From positions 5,580,001 through 5,644,000 of the forward strand of contig JAVHKY010000028.1 in NCBI GenBank assembly GCA_035079385.1: a stretch of DNA of 64,000 nucleotides, in the 5' to 3' direction. Positions 24,750-38,846 of this stretch are shown here, piece after piece. Source of the stretch: Aspidiotus rigidus (taxonomy: Eukaryota > Arthropoda > Insecta > Hemiptera > Diaspididae). Position 1 is the stretch's first letter. Each line of letters opens with the position of its first letter. The position numbers were made by a program, and so were the translations under genes. The notes under the pieces were generated by a model. The model saw only the letters and a program-made list of their open reading frames with translations, did not search any database and had not been told where the DNA came from.

Positions 24750-25795
24750 AAATCATTGTATTGAACACCGATTAAGCTTATTTTGGAAATATGAGAGTCA
24801 GACAAACGGTCAAAACTCAAAATTAATAATTAATAATGATATCTAGTTTATAGATTGGTCCTACTACTTTATGATTGTGTTGGTCAATCATGAATTTTTG
24901 GAATTTATGTGTTGTAACATGGTTTAACAAATTCTTGATCCTTGAATATCATTGATTCATTGACTATGTAGTACTTTCTAAATACATAGGTATAATTCAG
25001 AAATTCTCCCTTCAATTTAATTAGAATGTTGATGTCATTTTTATCGCATTTGCATCAAAGCCCTGGATTGCCTAGATCAGGCCTAGATTTTTCGTGCCGC
25101 GCCGACCTCTCCGGAGACCTTGTTCTCCAGATTGTTAAAACTAGATTTTGTAAGACAGATAGCGCTTTTTCATACGAGACGTACGTTCATTGGCAACTGG
25201 CAACATTGCAATAGCGTCATTGAAAACGAAAGGAATAATCAGCATCTTGAGCAAGGAGAATGGAGATACCACCGTCTGAACTCTGTACTAGTTCTGTCAT
25301 TGAAATTATCGTTACAATTGCCAATTATTATTCGTAAATAACTGATATCTAACGGTAAAACGGCTTATACAGTGATTACCGAATCCCAAGCCTGCCTTCA
25401 TTAGTTTTAACCGAGACGTAGCACTGAATTAAACGATTTCTGTTCAATGGCGTCTTGTATATCAGTGATCCGGACATCGACGAATGGGCGAATCGGTTCG
25501 TATTATCGTATATCTGTTTTAATTCGTATTTATATTACGAACATTTGAATACTTATTGTTTCCAAAATTTCGGCTCGCTCTACTCATTTCGTGTCCATCG
25601 AAAACTGAAATATTGTACGTTAGATTACTATCCGTCCGGTTGAAAATTCAATCAAAGTTTATGCATTGTAGGTTTGCTGAGTCCCACTATACTGAACTCA
25701 TTGCAAGCTCGCGAGAATTCAACCGGAACACCGCCTCCAACGAAGGTATGATGATAAAATTGTATTGTAAGTAGTTATTACGTTTCTGTTTACAG
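24750..25795 (+). other. Upstream region of MBD2/3, with a possible 5'UTR intron
   Basis: No coding exon recognised. A 50-base intron candidate lies at 25746-25795 (GAAG|GTATGA to TTTACAG|G), ending 41 bases before the MBD2/3 start codon. The nearby NDUFV1 gene also has a candidate 50-base intron. The first exon of NDUFV1 could lie here, but no frame looks like a mitochondrial presequence with a fitting donor. Confidence 0.35.
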
Positions 25796-25836
25796 GCCGT
25801 GAATAAAAACGCAGATAGTCAATTCCCTTCGTACTC

Positions 25837-26451
25837 ATGAAAGGTTCAACGCCTTGTTGGCCATCGGATAGGACCGTAGGAATGTCGAAAAATTGGCCAC
25901 GCGAAGATGTAAGAAAAACATCAGTGCCACCAAATCCTGGTAAAACGGATATGTACAGTTACAATCGCGTTGTCCGCAGCGATATATCGTTGTTGCCTCC
26001 GATCCGACAAACTGCGTCTATTTTCAAGCAACCAGTCTCCGTGTATAAAATTCAAAAAAGCTTTGTGAAACAAGATGTCAAATATGGTCTTCAAGAGAAG
26101 CCGAAGCAATTATTCTGGGAAAAGCGATTGGAAGGTTTGCGCGCTTGTAATACTGACGGCCAAGAACTTAAATCAGTGGATCTGCCTGCTGGTCTAAAAC
26201 CTGTTGGACCGCATGTATCTCAAGAAACTTTGTTGCAATCAGTGGCCACAGCATTGCATGTTTCTAATGTTCCAATAACAGGTCAGACGGGATCCAAGTC
26301 CAGCCTGGAAAAAAATTCAGGTGTCTTCCTAAATCCTGATCAGCCGCTCATTCAAGCCATGACTGTTAATGACGACGATATTCGTCGACAAGAGGATCGT
26401 GTACAAAGTGTGAGGAAGAAGCTCGAAGAAGCTGTGAAGTGTATCAGTTGA
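25837..26451 (+). CDS. MBD2/3, NuRD subunit with half an MBD
   Basis: The 204-residue product is an MBD2/MBD3 homologue. Seen: NWPREDVRK and KTDMYSYN (residues about 19-43), the first half of the methyl-CpG-binding domain; then IRQTASIFKQPV (about 57-68) and KQLFWEKRLEGL (about 88-99), which in MBD2/3 proteins begin the region binding the NuRD histone-deacetylase core; then LPAGLKPVGPHVSQETLL and ALHVSNVPITGQ; then NSGVFLNPDQPL; and a C-terminal coiled coil DDIRRQEDRVQSVRKKLEEA (about 177-196) that in this family pairs with p66/GATAD2. The second half of the MBD, with the KFRSKPQL segment and its DNA-contacting arginine, is missing: the frame runs straight from MYSYN to the linker. The start codon follows an in-frame stop at 25816. 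The frame has no intron, whereas the next gene has many, so a retrocopy or a lineage-specific form are both possible. The protein probably keeps NuRD contacts but binds methylated CpG poorly, if at all. Confidence 0.9.
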   Translation: MKGSTPCWPSDRTVGMSKNWPREDVRKTSVPPNPGKTDMYSYNRVVRSDISLLPPIRQTASIFKQPVSVYKIQKSFVKQDVKYGLQEKPKQLFWEKRLEGLRACNTDGQELKSVDLPAGLKPVGPHVSQETLLQSVATALHVSNVPITGQTGSKSSLEKNSGVFLNPDQPLIQAMTVNDDDIRRQEDRVQSVRKKLEEAVKCIS

Positions 26452-26754
26452 GAACGTGAAATCATAATTTTGACGCAGTGCTTCATTATTGGGATATTTG
26501 TCAGTCCGTAAATTATTGTAAACTTCTAAGATTCCCTCTCTGGACTGGCTTAAATGTATCGTGTAAACATGATCATTGATTATAAGTCATTATTATTAAG
26601 AAGTTGGTATATTTACGATGAAATATTTATTAAATCTCGGTGACTTCAATTGCATTTAAATAATAACGAAAGATTTTTCTACTTTCAATTTATTGTGTAT
26701 TTATTAATAATACAGTATTATCATGATGAATTAGTCTTTATTCTAAAATCTTAG

Positions 26755-26773
26755 AAGTGACGGAGCGCTTGAG
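26755..26773 (+). other. Possible small 5' exon of NDUFV1
   Basis: A 19-base segment lies between an acceptor-like ATCTTAG and a good donor GAG|GTATGT, 50 bases before the first recognised NDUFV1 exon. Joined to it, the frame reads [14 protein letters not shown], where the family has a short variable linker before FG.L.D. It has no start codon, so another exon would be needed upstream. Plausible but unproved. Confidence 0.35.
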
Positions 26774-26823
26774 GTATGTCTTGATTTTTTTTGTTTGTAT
26801 TCATCTCAATTTTTGTTTTGTAG

Positions 26824-28633
<1,810 letters not shown>

Positions 28634-29350
28634 AAATGATATGATCGTCCATTTTCATATTTCCTTGTTATTTATTTCTGTTCGTTGTTTTTTCTTTTTT
28701 AATCATTATTTTGCTTGTATATACGTATATTTGGTATTTTTTATGTAACGAAAGAAGGATAGCGAAATAATTCTCACGAACGCCTCCGTTTAGTGTGTAT
28801 CGTATTCGTGTGTTTTGAACAATGTTGATCATCCAAATCTCGCGATGGCGTACGTGCTTAGTTTTTGTTACCAAATCGAATAGAACGAACCAAAATTTAA
28901 GAATCCGTTTTATTCATCGTTGCTTATCTTTTTTTTTTGACTAGTCAATGTCGGTCCGAATGCGTATACGGGCTGTGTGTCATACTGATAATGTTTCAGA
29001 AATACCGAGTAACGTTCTACGAGGATAATGGAAGCGGTTTTATTTTGTTAGATAAAATAATTTTCTAGGATTGCTTTCATTTAATGGAAACGTACACATT
29101 CAAGATGAACGATTCTCACTTCAGATTAAATTGTTACAAATTGATTTGAAAATTATCGGATGGTTCAGTGCCTTTATTTTCTTCAAGAGAACTGTATACG
29201 ACTTTTACTGTAATATGAAATCTGAGGAAAATAGCGTATTTGAAAAAATTTATTGAATCAAGCATGCTAAATGATGATTAGGTCACCTTCGCGGAGCAGG
29301 ATTTTTAAATTCTCTCTTGATTCCATGTCGGTGCGAAAACCAACGACATG
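28634..29350. other. NDUFV1 3' flank; no gene recognised
   Basis: AT-rich sequence holding the NDUFV1 3'UTR (end not determined). The frames present lack motifs. Confidence 0.5.
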
Positions 29351-29354
29351 AATA

Positions 29355-29524
29355 CTTAGTGCGCATTTATAGTGGCGCTTGATCTGATCAAGCAAAGAAA
29401 GCAGCACAGCGTTTCGTAGGCAGGAGGGGAACATAGCAGAACAGAGAAGAGAAAATTCAAAAGGATATTTTCTCTGCTCTGCTTTGCTTGCTTGTTCGCT
29501 GCGCCACTATAAATCCGCTCTTAA
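29355..29524. mobile_element. Short MITE-like element
   Basis: Ends are imperfect inverted repeats of about 24 bases: the left reads CTTAGTGCGCATTTATAGTG and the right, reverse-complemented, CTTAAGAGCGGATTTATAGT, both going on into GGCGC. Purine-rich AAGCAAAG blocks follow inside each end. The length of about 170 bases and non-coding centre fit a MITE; superfamily unknown. Confidence 0.55.
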
Positions 29525-29529
29525 GCAGA

Positions 29530-32500
29530 GGATTAGCAGTGGTAGAATAAATTTGCTAATTTTGATTGGATACGTTTTCAGATAGCGACGAGTATCCTGC
29601 GTACGGAATCGAGCTCTCTGACCTCGTGCATTACTTAGTTCTGAGCTCGTTTCCCATCATTATAGAATTCTAGTAGTTTTAATCGCGGACTTTGGGAACA
29701 TTCATGGTTGCTTCGTAAAAGCTTTCTTAAAAGAAGTCACTGTACGATCACTGACTGGCGCAAAAGCGAAATTGAACTGATGCTAAGGCAAGCTGATTTT
29801 TCACTATGCAACACATGCGTAAGGACTTCTATGATTCAAGCTTATGAAGTATTAATTAACAGTTCAACCGAATGAATGTGAAAGTTTTCACGTGTTCAAG
29901 TTTGAAACTATCGAAAATAAAACTTCCGCACACGTTTTAGTCTATTTCTGAACTGGTAGTTGGTATCAATCCTCGAAGGCTTTCTCTTGTTCACAATCGG
30001 TCAATGCGATGGTATTACCTTTTGGAAATACCAACCAACTGTCAATGACTAGTCTATAATTTTCCATTAAATAACTCATTAATATTTTGTAATTCGAAAA
30101 CTGCTTCGCTACATTGCAGTCACTACTTTTAACTTCTCAAAATCAAAATTACCACGTGAACATCAATAGAATTCCTAGGTAAGATACAATTCATTTCCCA
30201 TTTGCTTCAAGTTATTAGAAATTAGAGAATAAATACTGAAAATAAAAAAATGTACGAAAGTCAAGTCATGATGATTTTCTCACACGATTTTTTGAAGTAT
30301 TAAAACAGGATAACTTTCATTTTCCCTCCTTTTTATTCTGATCAGCATTCTAAACTATTCTTGAGATTAACCATTATAACCTGTAGGCTACTTTATTCAT
30401 AAACAGGAAGTATATCACGAATCGCATTCCGGAGAAAGATATCTCTCCTCCATGAACAAAATGACCATTTCTGCGAATTGCGATTCGTGATATAAGCGAG
30501 ATTATTTTTTGTGCGATAATCCTTCTTAATATTGGTACTATCGGCATACCTTGAATTTGAAACATATTTTATCTAACGATCAAACGCTGCTGCTGACCTG
30601 CAGGTTGCATAATTTTCCTTAATATTGGGATTTAAACTTAGAGTTGGGGAGTTGGTACATTCACCCTTCCGTTCAATGCTTTTTAAATGGAGAAATTTTA
30701 CACACCATAATTAATAGGATATCGTTTTTTAAAGCAAATACAAGCATAAATTTGTAGTCCGTACTTGATACAAAAAAAATTGTACCAATAAATGATATAT
30801 TGAAAAAATAACAGTTGATTGAAAATCAATGTATGAACATACATAAATTCTCTGATTCGCTCTGTCAGTAGCGCTCTCTAGTATCTAGGTTTAAACCCCA
30901 ATTGCCAGATTTTCTCCAAAAATTAATGGAAGTTTAGTCAAATTTTACAATGTCTTTCGTAGATACCTACCTAACTTATGATCAAGCATTGCATCTGAAA
31001 AATTCAGAATCCACATTAGTGGTAGGTATCCAAAAATGCAGAATCACAACGATAGTAAACACATAAAAAATTACAGAAAATAGCACTAATGCATTCTTCT
31101 ATCGTAACTCACAGAAATTTTATAAAACGGGAATCAATTTTTTATGAAAATGTCAACGATCCAATAGGCTTATTTATTCAACATTGCTTGTTGAGTTTTT
31201 CATCCTTTAATTCATAAAATGAATACCGTACCTAATTAATTTGAACATTCAAAAAATGTCTTTTTTCATTTTCTTGATTCAGTGAGCTTATTGAAATTAG
31301 GTATAATATCACCGTTCGGTGATACCTACTGGTCGAGTCCATTCTCATCAGTTTTATTTGATTTTTATACCAACAGTTCTCTCAAAAAAATAATGAATCC
31401 TGGCAAGCATGTAGGTATCTAGTATCTACCTCATTCTTTTAAATCACAATTCCTAATCTTGTTCAGAAATGTTCATCGAAAGTTAGATAATAACTTGGGG
31501 AGAATTTTCCGAATCGAAGAAAATGGATCCATCATCTGATTATTTAGGTATCAATCAGTTTACAAGAATATACATCTTCAATTTCGGCAAAAAATTTACT
31601 TCAAATACTAGGAATTAAGATGGATCAAATGGGCTATTTTCCTATATAAATATAAGTAGGAATAATGAAAGTTTCTGTGAAGTCGTATCTGTCTTGTAAA
31701 GAACCTGATCCACTAGTGTTTCTGCTCTGGTATACTTATCGATGATAGGTACTCGAGGTTGTGAGGGAAATTTTCGTAGCATACGATATTTGAGCTTATT
31801 CTGGATGAAGATTTGAACTTAGGTATATTTTCGGTTAGTTATGACAGTCGTTCAAACATGTCTTCCGTACGTTTCACATAAAGCACACTTCAAACGTCAG
31901 TTTTTCAATATTTAGAGGGCAAATATACGAAAATAATCCATAAACACTAAAAACAACGAAGCCAATATTTTTTTTGGTGAATTTTTTCTACAACCAAAAG
32001 TAGGTACCTTATTCGTATTCTTGAAAAATAAAAAAAATACATAATATGCTCATATATTTTGTCTCGCGTAAATTTCTTGTATTGAACAATAGGTTCATCA
32101 TTATATTTTTGATGTTTACTAAATTTTTGTTGAAATTTAGTTCGTTAGCAGTAAGTTGAAACTCTTCTGGGAGACGATTGAAATTTCTATGTATTTTTCA
32201 AGTTCTTTCATTTTTGTATACCTACTCAATAGGCAATTCGACAGGTCCGTAGTAAGCGGGGTGGCTCTAAGGGCTCAGCCTATTCTAGGAGAATTTTTTG
32301 TACAATATATCAAAGTGCAAATTTCGCTTGTCTTCGTGGCCCTACTGTAAGTTACATATCTGGCTAAGGGCCTGCTATTAAACGAAGTTCGTTCAACGAC
32401 TTCTTTTCTTAAATTAGCTCGGGAGTAGACGATTCAATTTCGGGTTTGAGTTTTTTTTTTTTAATATTTTCAGAAAAATATCAATAAAACAGTGTCGAGC

Positions 32501-35500
32501 GTAAATTCGTAAATAGAAGAAGAATCAGTAAATTCCATTTTTTTTTTTTTCCATTGGCCGACCTTCCTATTTAGCTTCTTGGAAGAGGAAGTTATTCGAA
32601 AGCTTCAATTAGGTACCCGTAGATATTCTCTCACGAATGTATGCAGTCCTCTACACAGTTGCCACAGCTTTTTTCAAGAACGATTTCTCTCGACTTTTCA
32701 AGGTCCGGTTTTCCATGTTTTCCAGGACTTTTTCTTCTCATGATCAACAGAAAAAAATACCTTTGATTCAGTATATAATATGGAAGAATTTTTTTTATAC
32801 TTCGTCTTCTTTCTTTTTCTTTCGTGTCTTAAACTGACGATAAATTTTCATGGAATATGAAATGAACTATACACTTAGTTAATTCAGAAATTCAAAATTC
32901 TTTCTCCTTTTTTCTGTGACAATCCAATTTCCATGACTTTTCAAAGTTTTCGATAGAGAGTCCTGACTCTACATAGAGTACAGAATTTGAATTCGATACA
33001 TGCTCGTTTTCTTCTTCTTCGCGAAAAAACAAAAAACAGAATTGGTAAGGTATCGGATAGATTGTTCATAAAAAAACGGATGTTTAGCTGAAATAAATCT
33101 GAATACTTTATGTACGTGACGGGCAGACACATTTCTCGAAATATTTTCTGTTGGTATTTAGATAAAATAAAGATGTTTGAGAGAATTTTTTCTCTCTTCG
33201 ATATTGAGGACTATTCATTGAAGATGGTAGACGTAAATGGTCATAATACACTTTCTCCAGATTAGTGAACCTCTACAAGATTTATGGGACTTATTGGACG
33301 ACCGGTAGACATCCCGAGTCAACGACTTTAATTTGTGAAGTTGATCATCCAATAAGAACTGAAAGTACTAGTAAAAAGGGAAAGAAAACTCATTTAACGG
33401 ATTAAGGATCTACATAAATAGATCACAATGCTTGATTTGAAATAGAAAATAGATAAACAAAATAATACGCTACAAGGTGTTGAACTTGTACCATATGTTC
33501 TGTATAAAATTACTCTTTTATATTATAATCATCAAGTCTTGCTTTCAGACAACTTCAAATTTTCGACTTCGTGTGAACAAACTAAACGCTCGGCTAGGAA
33601 CAAAAATTTATTTTACATAAAGAAAAAAAAAAAACAAAATTTTCTATTTTGAACCCATTCGACGGGTTATTGAAATTTCGAAAGAGGGAGAAAAAGAAGA
33701 GAAAGACATAGGATGAAACGAATTGATAAGAAAAGACGTGTGAAACGGAAGGTGAGAAAGAAAAAAATAAAGGAAATGAAACTTCAAATAATTAATTTTG
33801 TTCAAGAAAATTGAAAAATATTGTAAACTTTATACACAATTAAAAATAACATTAAATCTGCGGTTATACACGTACAGTAAAACCTGAGAAAAACAAACAT
33901 GAGATTTAGAAAGAAAGAAAAAAAAAAAAACAAAGAACAATAAGAATGAATATTTCAATTTCAATTTTCTCTCAATAATTTTAAATATTCTTCTAAATTA
34001 ATTTCGTTGTACATTTTCTTCCAATGTACCACATCTTCTATCCGACTCCCACAAACTTAAGCTCAATGACTTGAACAATAATCTCGAAATAAGGGAAGAA
34101 TAATGTTCTCTAGATCATCGTATATTAAGGATTGTTTTCAAAAGTACAAAACATAATTCAATAACTGTAAGCGCATTGGTGGTATGTTTCGCAAACTGAA
34201 AGTACCTAACTGTTTTCTAAACGAGGAGCGAACGCCAACGACTGGCCATAAACAAAGTTGTGAAATCGACTATATCATAAAAAATATCAGCAAGAAGGGA
34301 GGAAATGAAAAAAAAAAAAAACATTATACTACAACCCAGTGTTCCGAATCAATTGATCTACAATCTTACCTACAATTTCTTAACGAACGCGGAATCTTCC
34401 TCCCGAAATTACATTTCAAAATCTAACAGCACCTTACAAACGTTTGGCATCGAAGTCGTAAAACACTCGAGGAAGAGAAAAATTGAATAAATTAATCGAA
34501 ACATACATATATCTACCATTACATCTAAGAGCACACACATTTCATGAAATATTCATCTAGAATTAACTTTTAAACTAAGCAAAAAATTGAAAAACGTTCA
34601 CCCTTCGGAGCGAAGAGATACTACCAGCAATTCTTCTACAATATTAGAATGCATTAATGCGCAAACATTACAGTTAAGTATTTTTTAAACTTATAACGAT
34701 TAATAATTAATATTATATTGAACAAACACACGCAATGTTTCGTAGAAACGCGCACACATATAAATTTAAGACAAAAAAAAGGTGTAAATCCCGGCATAAA
34801 AACTTTGGATAAAGTTTATTATTCGACAAAAACGTCGTATTGAGGAAACATGAAAAAATAAAGAGGAAAAAGCTACTAAAAAATAGATTATTTCGATAGC
34901 TTATTTTCATTCTTCCTTGAAAAGGAAAACAGATACGTACTGTTGAAATATAAAAGAAAAACAAAAAAAAGAAAATCGTATTTGAAAAAATATCATTTTA
35001 TCGTTATTCTTACGGCGACTAATACAATAAATATACCGGCAAATATGTCTGGGAACCAGGCTTTTTAATATGTCGACGACTTTTTGAGCACAAATTGTTG
35101 TGATACTAAGTAAGCTTTATTGAACTATTTTCGTTTCTTCGAAAATAAAACTAAAACAAAGGAATGAAAAGTCGATTTATAGATTTACATTCGTCCACGT
35201 CAGTGTTGACTGTTCAGTCAGCTGATCCGGATAAAATTGACTTTAAAGTTTTCGTTCCCTAACTCACAAATTCCCTTACCCGAATCTGAAGGAAGAAATA
35301 AAACTTCATCGTATTTACGATTCGAGCATTAACGAAGATTCTTTTGTCAAAAGCGTACCGTGTATCGATCAATTCTTTCATATAACTTATCTTGAAAAAA
35401 TGTCATCCTCGTAGCATCGAAATGAAATAAGAAAATGTGCCTTTTGAGATGCTCGTCTAAAATAATGAGTTAATAGTAATATTAGTTCATCAAAATTTTT

Positions 35501-36373
35501 AACAGGAAGTAACACACAAACGAAGTTATGCATGACTTTAGCTACATTATTTCTTTAATATTTTGGAAATTAGTTTACGCTTCATCTAAGGTATACTGAG
35601 TTACTTGTACAAAAGTTTCAATCGAGACTGATGATAAACGCTCAGTCAACTTGCGAAGAAATCATGACCTATAATTCTTAGAGAAAAAAAAAAATTAAAA
35701 GCGAAGCATCGCGCATAGCTTCCGGGTATGGAAAATTGATGGCACTGCGCGAGGTGAAAATTCGTACCTCCTAATAAGAAATTATCATGAATGTGAAAAG
35801 ATATTAAACAACGGTGACAGTTTTTGAATTGTTCAATTTCAGGAAATACGGTTTCCCCCCCCCCCTCCCCCCACCAACAAATCGTAACCGTAGGAACTAA
35901 ATATTATTCGAGTCGACCTGAAGGCGTTCAACATTGTTATTTCAAGTATTGACCTTATATAATCTCGACAATATTATTGCATCACTACCGCAATTTCACT
36001 TTCTTTCATTTTCTCCGTCTCTCTCGCAATGTCGACAGGCGTAGTGCACAACTGACTTATCGCTCGCAGACACGAAGGATCTCATTTTTTCACAAGCATA
36101 GCGATTCTCATCCCTGTAAATGCAACCATCAATTTTGTTTTCTATTATTTCCTTAAATTAATTTCGAAAACTTGAAAAAAAAAAAAAAAAAATAGTAACG
36201 AAGAGTCACGAAGCGTTGAATTGAACAAGAATGATCAACATTTCATTCGGAAGTTGATGAACATGAGGTAAAGAAAGATAAGACAAAAGAGAGAGGAAAA
36301 AATTTATGTATGTACATGAAAAAGGAGAAGACGAAAATAGAGAGGGAACGAAATAAGTTATAGAATCACTCTT
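29530..36373. other. AT-rich stretch; may include the Tribbles 3'UTR
   Basis: No gene recognised. A small inverted repeat around TATATCACGAATCGCATTC lies at 30411-30494. Poly-A, poly-T and poly-C runs occur (for example about 35853-35871). The part next to 36373 must include the 3'UTR of the minus-strand Tribbles gene; its end is not fixed, though it shows fewer repeats than the Tribbles intron. Frames on both strands lack motifs. Confidence 0.45.
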
Positions 36374-36617
36374 TTAAAGTTGACTGATATCCGGCACAAT
36401 TTGATCGCTGTCTTGTGAAGAGGGATAATATTTTGAGCGGTGCGTGAACCAAGGATGGTCGAGAATGTCGGAGGCGGGTAGCCGCTCGCTAGGATCGCGT
36501 CTCAACAGGCTACGTATTAAGCACTTCGCCTTCGGTGACAATGATTCTGGAATAGTGAAGAATCCTCGAGAGATTTTCGCGAACAACGACGAATGGTGTG
36601 AATCGCTGAACGGATAC
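36374..36617 (-). CDS. Tribbles pseudokinase, last coding exon
   Basis: Encodes the end of the pseudokinase domain and the tail of a Tribbles (TRIB1/TRIB2-type) protein, a catalytically weak adaptor that brings targets such as C/EBP factors to the COP1 ubiquitin ligase. Seen: [51 protein letters not shown] (the MEK-facing and helical C-lobe end), then a short tail with SDQIVPD, the conserved COP1-binding motif, before the stop. The exon starts after TTTGAATCAG and restores the arginine codon split with the preceding exon (AG|G). The match with vertebrate TRIB1/2 is close over about 50 residues. Nothing looks broken. The intron before it is 16.3 kb. Confidence 0.95.
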
Positions 36618-36839
36618 CTGATTCAAACATACGAAAAACAATAAATCGTTAAAAACAAACTCGAGTAAACAATATACGATCAGGAATACTCACAAGACTC
36701 AAAAAAGTAGAACATCATCATTATTTTATAAGCGAGTGAAAATTCTTAGAAAATTATTCACGACCATTCTCCCTTCCCTGTCTCCTACTAGCCTTATGGG
36801 AAGAGCGGGATTCGTCTACCCCACCCTTCTTCTCGCTGA

Positions 36840-37198
36840 TACTCGTTTCAGATCTCCTAGGAGAGGATTATACTAAATCTTGCCCAGTCTATGACGTCAT
36901 TGAGGTAGCTCCTAAGTATGTGGGTCGTGGCTATGAAAAAAGAATTCAACAACGGTCAGTCAGCGCTTGCGAGGCATCGTAGCTCTTCTTCTAAAAAGGT
37001 GAAATGCAGATGGATTAGCTACATTTTGGATCGGGATGTAACTTGGACTAGAGCCCAAAAAGACTATCCGGTGAATCTGCATGTGACGTTGCTTTCGAAC
37101 TTGGTCCGCTATCGAGCGCCTTTAGAAGGTCTCTGTCGAAGAGGGAAAGGTTTCACAAAGATAAATTCTCTTCTTCATGAGGTATACGAGGAGGTCAC
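36840..37198. other. Start of repeat-derived intronic sequence
   Basis: A TGACGTCA palindrome is present (CTATGACGTCATTG near 36893), repeated in nearby sequence. The 100-codon plus frame at 36918-37220 has no recognised motif. Probably an old mobile element. Confidence 0.35.
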
Positions 37199-37480
37199 CA
37201 TTCGGCAACCACTTTATTGAGAAGAAGAATTTCCCACGTACTGCTAGATGGCGGCTTTTTAGAATCTCCCAGCAACATAAGCTTGAGCCTAAATCAGGTG
37301 TTCTGCGAAGGTAGACTTTCTTCTTTCTAGCTCTTCATTCGGCAATCTTTTTGTTGAGAACAGGAAGTCCCCATGTACTGCTGGATGGCGGCTTTTCGGA
37401 ATCTTCCAGCAGCATAAGAGAGACTCGCTCTTGAGCCTCAATCAGGTGTTCTGCGAAAGTAGACTTTCTTCTTCCTAGGT
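37199..37480. repeat. Tandem duplication of about 140 bp
   Basis: Copies at 37199-37335 and 37336-37480 share ATTCGGCAA, GTACTGCT(A/G)GATGGCGGC, CAGGTGTTCTGCGAA and GTAGACTTTCTTCTT. In the second copy the minus strand keeps an open frame of 68 codons (37335-37541) with RRKSTFAEHLIEAQ, faintly like the 'ESAFADHL' part of PLE GIY-YIG domains. In the first copy that frame is broken. It may be a GIY-YIG-related retroelement fragment; not certain. Confidence 0.5.
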
Positions 37481-38396
37481 TGACTCGTTGACAAGTATAG
37501 AAAAGCATCTCTCGGGCACTTTTATACAGAGCGTCGGGCAATCAAGATACGACAATTTATAAGTCCAAATTTCCCCAAAAGCGGAAAGAAGTCTTTGGGA
37601 GAGCCCAACAGGTCGCCCGAAGTTCAGTGTCTATAGTAACAGGACTTGAATTTGTATAGCATCAGGACTTCAGCCAATTCATTGATAACTTTCCCAAAAT
37701 AGGGATGGTGGATCCATTTCATCCTTCCAGAAGATGAGGGAGTAAGATTCTTTAGAACAATTTTCTTTCGGACCAACCTTATGCCGTTCTGGATGGTCCA
37801 CGAACTTCTATCTTACGGAATTCATGCAGGAAGGAAGTTCGCTCAGGTGTGAGAGACGCAAAATGATGTATCACGGCACAATGGTAAGTCTTTTCGGGCA
37901 GATGATGGCAATACGAAGACAATTCAACATATAAATCGAAGACAGTAGTTGCCAAAAGAGTGTCCTCGTATTTTGATTTTCTAATTTCTTGAAAATTTAC
38001 AATGTGGAGAATTGAATAGCCAAGCTACACATAGATAATAAATATATTTATTTTTGCGTGCAAGGTTTATTCATATAGAAAAAAGAAAAAACGGCTCTTC
38101 CCGCACAAATATTTTAATAGAGAACCTGGTTCTTTTGGCATTTTTGAAGTCTTCAGCAGTAGGCATGCGCCTTCCATTCTACTAATGGAAATCTGCGAGG
38201 CTGAGTCCCCACCCCCCTCCCGCTGATGGACTCAGAATCTCGAACCCTGGACCCAATGCAGAAATACAAGGCCGAGTTCGAGTTTCTCAGTCTTAGTGCC
38301 GAGTTGCCTCCATACTAGGCTGTACTATGCCTAGCATGCAGTATACTCACAACTTAACCCAGAAATCTGCTAGTCCGAAAGAGAAAAAAGGAATTT

Positions 38397-38482
38397 TGAT
38401 GACGTTACAGGCAAATTCATGCTGATGACGTCACGAACTTATATGACGTCACAAGCAGATTCAACGGATGATGATAACGTCA
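38397..38482. repeat. Cluster of CRE-like TGACGTCA palindromes
   Basis: Four near-copies of GATGACGTCACAA lie within 85 bases (GATGACGTTACA, GATGACGTCACG, TATGACGTCACA, GATAACGTCACA), with further single sites near 36893, 38925 and 39270. TGACGTCA is the CREB/ATF consensus. The spread suggests it came with a repeat; regulatory use of the Tribbles gene is only conjecture. Confidence 0.45.
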
Positions 38483-38574
38483 CAAGGAGGATAAACTGGT
38501 CGGCGACTTTACTAAGCCTTTATCCACTATGGAAAATTCGTATGTTTGGACTGGGGTTCCTCTTTTTAATGTTT

Positions 38575-38728
38575 AGGCGCGGATCCACGGGGAGAGGAAT
38601 AGGGGAAATCCCCTCCCCCAAAGAAAACAGCAAAAACAACAAAAAATCTATAGTATCGAAGAAAATGTAAAAAAGAATTTTTTCTGTATTGTTTCCCCTC
38701 TCAAAGTGATCGTCTGGATCCGCGCCTG
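38575..38728. mobile_element. MITE with GGCGCGGATCCA ends
   Basis: Terminal inverted repeats AGGCGCGGATCCA at 38575-38587 and the reverse complement TGGATCCGCGCCT at 38715-38727 flank a 125-base non-coding core. This is the form of a small hAT-type or similar MITE. No target duplication was fixed. Confidence 0.7.
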
Positions 38729-38817
38729 AATCTCTTTACCGATATCGGCACCCCAGCCGTCCATTGAAAACTGCGGGTCCAGCTCTATTGGAAATCTACG
38801 TGTCCAAGTCCAAATTG

Positions 38818-38846
38818 ACCCCCCCCCCCCCCCCCAAAAAAAAAAG
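38818..38846 (+). repeat. C and A homopolymer runs
   Basis: About 17 C followed by about 10 A. Low complexity; length in the assembly is uncertain. Confidence 0.7.
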
